DNA from: Erysipelotrichaceae bacterium UBA3379
Lineage (GTDB): Bacteria; Bacillota_I; Bacilli_A; Erysipelotrichales; Coprobacillaceae
DNA length: 28,864 bases
Assembly (NCBI GenBank): GCA_002359025.1
Contig: DEPZ01000053.1
Location: 1 to 28,864, forward strand
Reading direction: 5' to 3'
The notes under the pieces are model-generated. The model made no database searches, had not been told where the DNA came from, and was given only the letters and a program-made list of their open reading frames with translations. Position numbers and translations under genes: made by a program. Of the stretch, positions 23,718 through 28,864 are shown in pieces (within the stretch, counting starts at the first letter, position 1; each line of letters begins with the position of its first letter).

Positions 23718-25020
23718 GATTGTTACAATTGGTGGGGGTTCTTCATATACTCCAGAATTGGTAGAAGGGTTTATCAAAAGATATGATGAATTACCAGTTA
23801 AAGAATTATGGTTAGTGGATATAGAAGAAGGGAAAGAAAAATTAGAAATTGTAGGAAATCTTGCCAAACGTATGGTAAAAAAAGCAGGCATTCCTATGAA
23901 AATATACATGACATTAAATCGTCAAGAAGCTCTTAAAGATGCAGACTTTGTCACAACTCAATTTAGAGTAGGTCAATTAGATGCAAGAGAAAAAGATGAA
24001 TTGATTCCATTAAAATATGGAGTCATTGGACAAGAGACAAATGGTCCAGGAGGTATGTTTAAAGCATTAAGAACAATACCAGTGATCTTTGATATTATCA
24101 AAGATTGTGAAAAGCTATGTCCAAATGCATGGATTATCTCATTTACAAATCCATCAGGAATTAATGCTGAAGCAGTTTTTAGACATACAGGATGGAAGAA
24201 ATTTATAGGAGTATGTAATGGTCCAGTAAATATGATTAAAGATATTGAACATATCTTAAATGTTAAAGAAGATGATCAGTTTGATGTAAAAATCGGTGGT
24301 ATCAATCACATGATATTTGCTTTAGATATTCAAGTGAATGGACAAAATAAAAATAGAGAACTTATAGAGGCAATGATATCTGAAGGTAACAAAGAATCAT
24401 TAAAGAATATTGTTGATATTCCTTGGTCAAATGAATTTTTAAATAGTTTCGGATATTTAGGTATTGGATATCTACGTTATTATTTACAAAAACAACAAAT
24501 GTTAGAACACTGTCAAGAAGATGCATCTAAAGGAGCATGTAGAGCACAAGTTGTTAAAAAAGTAGAAAAAGAATTATTTGAAAAATACAAAGATGAAAAC
24601 TTAGATGTAAAACCAAAAGAATTAGAACAAAGAGGAGGAGCATATTATAGCGATGCAGCATGTAATTTGATTTCTTCTTTATATAATGATAAAGGTGATA
24701 TCCAAGTTGTAGATACTTTAAATCAAGGTGCAATATCAAATTTACCAAAAGATGTTGTTGTAGAAGTTAGCTGTAAAATTACAAAAGATGGTCCAATCCC
24801 TATACCTGTAGGAGAATTACCACTTCAAACAGTAGGATTAATTCAACAATTAAAAGCATTTGAAATCTTAACAACAAATGTTGCATTAAGTGGAAATTAT
24901 GATGATGCTTTAGTCGCAATGACAATCAATCCACTTGTTCAAAGTGAAATCATAGCTAAAAAAATACTAGATGAAATGATAGAAGCACATAAACAGTATT
25001 TACCACAATTTAATAAATAA
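23704..25020 (+). CDS. GH4 6-phospho-beta-glycosidase (NAD+/Mn2+ dependent)
   Basis: This 438-residue GH4 enzyme has the N-terminal Rossmann start KIVTIGGGSSYTPEL. The metal-binding Cys171 lies in GVCNGP and His202 in GGINHM, and TNPSGINAEA is in the sugar-binding region. The family cleaves 6-phospho-glycosides by a redox-elimination route using NAD+ and a divalent metal. By sequence it groups with CelF/LicH-type 6-phospho-beta-glucosidases. The coupling to nagB suggests an amino-sugar substrate such as phosphorylated chitobiose (compare ChbF), but no deacetylase lies here. I start at ATG 23704, after AAGGAGG (23691-23697), 14 nt inside nagB; an in-frame ATG at 23683 lies before the ribosome site. 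Confidence 0.9.
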   Translation: MKGIKIVTIGGGSSYTPELVEGFIKRYDELPVKELWLVDIEEGKEKLEIVGNLAKRMVKKAGIPMKIYMTLNRQEALKDADFVTTQFRVGQLDAREKDELIPLKYGVIGQETNGPGGMFKALRTIPVIFDIIKDCEKLCPNAWIISFTNPSGINAEAVFRHTGWKKFIGVCNGPVNMIKDIEHILNVKEDDQFDVKIGGINHMIFALDIQVNGQNKNRELIEAMISEGNKESLKNIVDIPWSNEFLNSFGYLGIGYLRYYLQKQQMLEHCQEDASKGACRAQVVKKVEKELFEKYKDENLDVKPKELEQRGGAYYSDAACNLISSLYNDKGDIQVVDTLNQGAISNLPKDVVVEVSCKITKDGPIPIPVGELPLQTVGLIQQLKAFEILTTNVALSGNYDDALVAMTINPLVQSEIIAKKILDEMIEAHKQYLPQFNK

Positions 25021-25024
25021 AGTC

Positions 25025-25050
25025 AAAAAGTGGTCACAGACCACTTTTTT
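25025..25050. terminator. Bidirectional terminator between GH4 and MetE-like genes
   Basis: AAAAAGTGGTC pairs perfectly with GACCACTTTTT across ACA, with a T-run on each strand. Confidence 0.92.
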
Positions 25051-25063
25051 CACATTATAAATA

Positions 25064-26176
25064 TTATCTCCATATTTCATCTGCTATTTCTTTAACAAGC
25101 TTTATTTTATCCCATTGTTGTTGCATAGATAATTTATTTCCTTCTTCAGTAGAAGCAAAACCACATTGTGGTGATAAAGAAAGTCTTTCTAATGGAATAT
25201 ATTGGCTTGCTTCATGAATTCTCGCAATGATTTCATCCTTATTTTCTAATTGAGGATTCTTTGTTGTAATAAGCCCTAAAACAACATGTTTATCATCACT
25301 TACATATTTGAGTGCTTCAAAACTTCCAGAACGCTCATCATCATATTCCAAATAGAATGCATGTACATTTTCTCTAGCAAACAAATCTTTAGCAACTCTA
25401 TCATATCCCCCAGAACAAGCCCATGTTGAATGGAAATTTCCTCTACATATATGTGTATTGATGATGAAATCATCAGGCTTGTCTTCCATAGCTAAATTAT
25501 TGATTGTAATAAAATCATTAATAATATCTTGTAAACCCTCTTCATCTGTATCAAGTATAGCACATGCATTTGGATCGACTATAACACCCCAAGTACAGTC
25601 ATCAAATTGAAGACAACGACAACCGGCTTGATAAAGTTCTTGAATCACTTTCTTATATCCATTAGCAATATCATTCATAAGATCTTGTTTATTTGGATAG
25701 ATTTCAAGTGTAGATTCTAGATTACCTCCACTAATCATTTGAAATAAAAATTGTGCGGGTGAAGGTATTGTTTGTTTTGCTGTCGTATATTCATCCTCAA
25801 ATTGTTTAACAAATTGAAAATGTTCTATAAAAGGATGATGATGAACACTTATTTTCCTCACAAGATAAGTATCATCAATCATTGCAGGCTCCCCATGAAA
25901 AGGTATACCCTGTTGTGTTGGTTTATGTTCAACCCCATCAAATCCCCACATAAAATCTAAATGCCAAGTTTCACGTCTAAATTCACCATCAGTAATAAAT
26001 GGTAGCCCTAGTTCTTTTTGTTTAAGAATTAATTTTGTAATTTCTTGATTCTCGATTTCACGTAATTCATCTAAAGTGATACTGTTATTTTTATATTTCT
26101 GTCTTGCTTCTTTAAGAATATCCGGTCTTAAGAAACTTCCAACAATATCATAATGAAACGGTTTGTTTTGTTTCAT
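25064..26176 (-). CDS. MetE C-terminal-domain-like methionine synthase (YxjG/YxjH type)
   Basis: This is a 370-residue single-domain relative of cobalamin-independent methionine synthase. Zinc ligands of the barrel are visible as His242 and Cys244 (HICRGNF), Glu277 (YLEYD) and Cys338 (SPQCGF). The start YDIVGSFLRPDIL and DGEFRRETWHLDF are typical of B. subtilis YxjG/YxjH. It lacks the N-terminal half of full MetE, so it may use a methyl donor other than methyl-tetrahydrofolate-triglutamate or act as a core MetE. I start at ATG 26176, behind GCGAGGG; a GTG 18 nt further up includes that site. It has its own promoter and lies downstream of the LysR gene on the same strand. No S-box is present. 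Confidence 0.88.
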   Translation of the reverse strand: MKQNKPFHYDIVGSFLRPDILKEARQKYKNNSITLDELREIENQEITKLILKQKELGLPFITDGEFRRETWHLDFMWGFDGVEHKPTQQGIPFHGEPAMIDDTYLVRKISVHHHPFIEHFQFVKQFEDEYTTAKQTIPSPAQFLFQMISGGNLESTLEIYPNKQDLMNDIANGYKKVIQELYQAGCRCLQFDDCTWGVIVDPNACAILDTDEEGLQDIINDFITINNLAMEDKPDDFIINTHICRGNFHSTWACSGGYDRVAKDLFARENVHAFYLEYDDERSGSFEALKYVSDDKHVVLGLITTKNPQLENKDEIIARIHEASQYIPLERLSLSPQCGFASTEEGNKLSMQQQWDKIKLVKEIADEIWR

Positions 26177-26199
26177 AATATCCCTCGCTTTCACAAGTT

Positions 26200-26228
26200 A
26201 TTATAGATGAATATAACATTATAGTAAA
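26200..26228 (-). promoter_or_regulatory. Promoter of MetE-like gene
   Basis: On the minus strand TTTACT (26228-26223) and TATAAT (26205-26200) are spaced 17 nt, within the 97-bp gap after the LysR gene. Confidence 0.6.
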
Positions 26229-26273
26229 ATACATAAAATATATATATTGTTATAGGTTTAGTCTATAATAATG

Positions 26274-27173
26274 TTATTGAATAGAAGCTTTTAACATCTC
26301 AATATATGTTTTTCCTAGTAAAGAGAGAGTTGTATTTTTATTCAAGATATATCCAATATGAATATTTTCATCTACATCTAATGGAACTGATATAATATCA
26401 GGACCATTTAATTCTTGACTAATAATTCCTGTACAAATTGTATAACCATGTAGACCAATAAGTAAATTAAATAAAGTCGCTCTATCAGAGACTTTAATAG
26501 ATCTTTTATGATGAATAGTACTTAAAATCTCTTCACAATAATAAAATGCATTATGTTGTCCTTGTTCAAAGGAAAGATATGGATAATCCTCTAAATCATT
26601 TAATGTCACTTTATCTTTACGTGATAAAGGATTATTTTTTCCTAGAAAAACATGTGGTTTAGCGGTAAATAGAGGATAAAATTGTAAATCATTTTCTTTT
26701 AATTGTTGTTGAATAACTTGTGAATTAAATTCATTCAAGTAAAGAATACCAATTTCACTTGTAAAGTTTTTAACATCTTCTATGATTTCATAAGTACGTG
26801 TTTCACGTATTTGAAAATCATATTCATCTTGGTTATATTCTTGAATTAAATCAACAAAAGCATTAACTGCAAAAGAATAATGTTGGGTGGAAATACTAAA
26901 TTTAACTTTATGTGATTTTTTATTTAAATATTTATCTTCTAATAATGAATATTGTGCAAGAACTTGTCTCGCATATCCTAAGAACTCATGTCCTTGAGGT
27001 GTGACAATAATCCCTTTGTTAGAACGTTGAAAAATACTCATACCTATTTCTGTTTCTAAGTCTTTAATGGCGTGTGATAATGTGGGTTGTGATATAAATA
27101 GTTGTTTTGCTGCTTCATTAATTGATTCACATTTAGCAACAGTGAGTATATATCTAAGTTGTTGTAATGTCAT
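26274..27173 (-). CDS. LysR-family transcriptional regulator
   Basis: This 299-residue LTTR has the HTH in AAKQLFISQPTLSHAIKDLE and an effector domain from about 90 onwards (KFSISTQHYSFAVNAFVDLI). TAAGGAGAT precedes ATG 27173, and TTGTTT-N17-TATAAT on the minus strand (27228-27200) is a good promoter. It sits directly upstream of, and in line with, the MetE-like gene, so it is a plausible regulator of sulfur amino acid metabolism in the manner of streptococcal MetR/CmbR/MtaR proteins. That role is inferred from position only. Confidence 0.9.
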   Translation of the reverse strand: MTLQQLRYILTVAKCESINEAAKQLFISQPTLSHAIKDLETEIGMSIFQRSNKGIIVTPQGHEFLGYARQVLAQYSLLEDKYLNKKSHKVKFSISTQHYSFAVNAFVDLIQEYNQDEYDFQIRETRTYEIIEDVKNFTSEIGILYLNEFNSQVIQQQLKENDLQFYPLFTAKPHVFLGKNNPLSRKDKVTLNDLEDYPYLSFEQGQHNAFYYCEEILSTIHHKRSIKVSDRATLFNLLIGLHGYTICTGIISQELNGPDIISVPLDVDENIHIGYILNKNTTLSLLGKTYIEMLKASIQ

Positions 27174-27304
27174 ATCTAAATCTCCTTATAATAAGATTCA
27201 TTATATAGTGAATTGAACAATAAAACAATAGGATAAAATATTGGATATATAATTACAAAAAATATAAATATGATAAATAAATTAAGGAAAATGATAAAAT
27301 ATTG

Positions 27305-27333
27305 TTGACAAATTTATTTTACACATGTATTAT
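27305..27333 (+). promoter_or_regulatory. Promoter of T-box/argG transcript
   Basis: A perfect TTGACA (27305-27310) and TATTAT (27328-27333) are spaced 17 nt; the predicted start is near 27340. Confidence 0.75.
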
Positions 27334-27344
27334 AGACGCATATT

Positions 27345-27566
27345 CCAAATCGAAGATTAGGAAAAGTAGTTTATTGAACGCTTCTAGCGAGGTAACACAG
27401 AGTGGAAGGTTACTAAGTGGAAATAAATGAAACGCACCTATGAGAGTCCATTGGAAAGAAAAAGTATAATGGAACGTATACCTGCGTTAAAGGATAGAGT
27501 GGCTTATTTAAGCAATCAGAGTGGTACCGCGTTCATGACGTCTCTTTATTTAGAGACGTCTTTTTT
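27345..27566 (+). promoter_or_regulatory. T-box riboswitch, predicted Arg (CGC) specifier, controlling argG
   Basis: This is a canonical T-box. Stem I begins GATTAGGAAAAGTAG, with the AGTA loop-E strand; TTTATT pairs with AATAAA, and the apical stem is GTAAC/GTTAC. The specifier loop reads ATGAAACGCACC, giving codon CGC (Arg) at 27433-27435, in the same context as the GAAAGGCA of a known Gly T-box. TAGG/CCTA closes the base. A variant F-box (GCGTTA) follows. The core AGAGTGGTACCGCG lies at 27519-27532, with TGGT pairing to ACCA. Terminator GACGTCTCT/AGAGACGTC with TTTTTT ends at 27566. Arginine shortage would raise argG expression. Confidence 0.93.
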
Positions 27567-27647
27567 GTTAGGAGGGATGATTATGTGTCGGGGATTTAGG
27601 GATGATTTTATATAGAGATGAAAATAAGAATAGATGGAGGAAGTACA

Positions 27648-28864
27648 ATGAAAAAACATTATAAAAAAGTCGTATTAGCTTATTCTGGAGGATTAGATAC
27701 CTCAATTATTATTGCATGGTTAAAAGAAAATTATGGTTGTGAAGTTATTGCAGTAGCTGGAAATGTAGGGCAAGGGGATGAACTTGATGGTTTAGAAGAA
27801 AAAGCATTAGCTACAGGTGCTTCTCAATATTATGAAGCAGATTGTCAAAAAGAATTTGTTTATGATTTTATTTTCCCAGCTATCAAAGCCAATGCTTTAT
27901 ATGAAGGAAAATATATGTTAGGAACTTCTCTAGCAAGACCAATCATCGCAAAGAAACTTGTAGAAATTGCTAAAAAAGAAGGAGCAGATGCAATATGTCA
28001 TGGATGTACTGGTAAAGGGAATGATCAAGTAAGATTTGAACTTGCTATTAAAGCATTTGCACCAGATATGGATATTATAGCTCCATGGAGAACATGGGAG
28101 TTAAAGAGTAGAGAAGATGAAATTGAATATGCAAATCAAAGAAACATACCTCTTAAAATCAATAAAGAAACAAACTACTCAAAAGATAAGAACTTATGGC
28201 ATTTATCACACGAAGGACTAGATTTAGAAAATCCAGCCAATGAACCACTATATGATAAGATTCTAGAATTATCAGTTACACCAGAAAAAGCACCAGATTT
28301 ACCAACATATATCACATTAACATTTAAAAATGGTGAACCTATTGCATTAAATGGAAAAGAAATGGATGGTATCACTCTTATTAAAGAATTAAATAAGATT
28401 GGTGGAGAAAATGGTATTGGTATTGTTGATATGGTAGAAAACAGACTGGTAGGTATGAAATCAAGAGGTGTCTATGAAACACCAGGGGGTACAATTTTAT
28501 ACCAAGCACATCAAAATCTAGAAGAAATCACACTAGATAAAGAAACACAACATTTCAAACAACAAGTTTCATTAAAACTAGCTGATATTTTATACAATGG
28601 TCAATGGTACACGCCTCTTACAAAAGCATTACTTGCTTTTATTGATGAAACACAAAAGACTGTCAATGGAGATGTCAAATTAAAATTATATAAAGGTAAT
28701 ATTTTTAATGCTGGTATGACATCACCAGATACACTCTATGATGAACAAACTGCATCATTTGGAGAAGATGATCAGTATAATCAAATGGATTCACAAGGAT
28801 TTATTAATCTCTATGGATTACCAATCCAAGTCAAAGCATTATTAGATCAAAAAAGAAATAAAGG
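27648..28864 (+). CDS. argG: Argininosuccinate synthase (partial at right edge)
   Basis: The open frame of 405 codons runs to the window end. It starts MKKHYKKVVLAYSGGLDTS, with the ATP-pyrophosphatase P-loop SGGLDTS at 13-19. Other family marks are YMLGTSLARPIIAKK, CHGCTGKGNDQVRFE and NRLVGMKSRGVYETPGG. It joins citrulline and aspartate in ATP-dependent fashion in arginine synthesis. GGAGG precedes ATG 27648. ArgG proteins are usually about 400-410 residues, so only a few codons and the stop are missing. It lies behind the Arg T-box; argH would be expected next, outside the window. Confidence 0.96.
   Translation, partial: MKKHYKKVVLAYSGGLDTSIIIAWLKENYGCEVIAVAGNVGQGDELDGLEEKALATGASQYYEADCQKEFVYDFIFPAIKANALYEGKYMLGTSLARPIIAKKLVEIAKKEGADAICHGCTGKGNDQVRFELAIKAFAPDMDIIAPWRTWELKSREDEIEYANQRNIPLKINKETNYSKDKNLWHLSHEGLDLENPANEPLYDKILELSVTPEKAPDLPTYITLTFKNGEPIALNGKEMDGITLIKELNKIGGENGIGIVDMVENRLVGMKSRGVYETPGGTILYQAHQNLEEITLDKETQHFKQQVSLKLADILYNGQWYTPLTKALLAFIDETQKTVNGDVKLKLYKGNIFNAGMTSPDTLYDEQTASFGEDDQYNQMDSQGFINLYGLPIQVKALLDQKRNK

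Noticed and set aside
27427..27615. Plus-strand reading frame of 62 codons before argG
   Set aside because: It covers the argG T-box specifier, core and terminator; it is a by-product of the riboswitch.
1..28864. CRISPR arrays, tRNA/rRNA genes, insertion sequences, phage or toxin-antitoxin modules
   Set aside because: No repeated spacers, tRNA-type T-arm sequences, transposase motifs or paired small toxin/antitoxin genes were seen on either strand.

Overview
The window is AT-rich (roughly 30% GC by eye), with strong AGGAGG-type ribosome binding sites, consensus TTGACA/TATAAT promoters, hairpin terminators between most units and two T-box leaders. This fits a low-GC Bacillota (Firmicutes) genome. 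The gene mix (GH1/GH4/GH32 phospho-sugar hydrolases, a PTS permease, a CstA-like transporter, MscL with a zinc ribbon) and protein style suggest a gut-associated Erysipelotrichia/Coprobacillaceae-type organism; that placement is inference. I see no tRNA, rRNA, CRISPR array, insertion sequence or phage gene.

Layout. 1-1100: an RpiR regulator, and a convergent, previously untracked 42-residue basic protein sharing its terminator. 1190-5172: a LysR regulator, an APC-family permease, a UcpA-like short-chain dehydrogenase and an Fe-S-type flavoprotein; both the permease and the flavoprotein carry a one-base frameshift near the 5' end. 5278-9455: a promoter with two LacI-type operators driving alsE-like epimerase, PTS EIIBCA and rpiB/alsB-like isomerase, then the LacI regulator. 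Together these make a plausible PTS route for D-allose or D-allulose into fructose-6-phosphate. 9577-12052: an ECF S-component, divergent from a MarR-MATE pair. 12147-14938: 6-phospho-beta-glucosidase (GH1) overlapping a GH32 sucrose-6-phosphate hydrolase. 14935-17692: zinc-ribbon MscL, divergent from a two-gene ABC transporter. 17793-19245: DUF1893 protein, a compact small-protein or sRNA unit, and a Cof-type HAD phosphatase.

19326-22597: ilvE (branched-chain aminotransferase) is divergent from a CstA-family transporter whose leader is a full T-box riboswitch; I read its specifier as CTC (Leu). 22598-22967: intergenic region holding a minus-strand transcription unit with a strong promoter, 5' GNRA hairpin and terminator but no convincing ORF (candidate ncRNA), plus two inverted repeats in front of nagB. 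22968-25020: nagB overlapping a GH4 6-phospho-glycosidase. 25064-27173: a YxjG/YxjH-type methionine synthase-like protein and a LysR regulator. 27305-28864: a T-box with Arg specifier CGC leading argG, which runs off the right edge a few codons before its expected end.

Functionally the region is dominated by uptake and breakdown of phosphorylated sugars and by amino-acid supply (Leu, branched-chain, Met, Arg), with control by LacI, RpiR, LysR and MarR proteins and tRNA-sensing leaders. The points most worth a second look are the Leu T-box on cstA, the orphan minus-strand RNA, the compact 34-codon transcription unit, the PTS-linked allose operon with its phased operators, and the paired 5' frameshifts.
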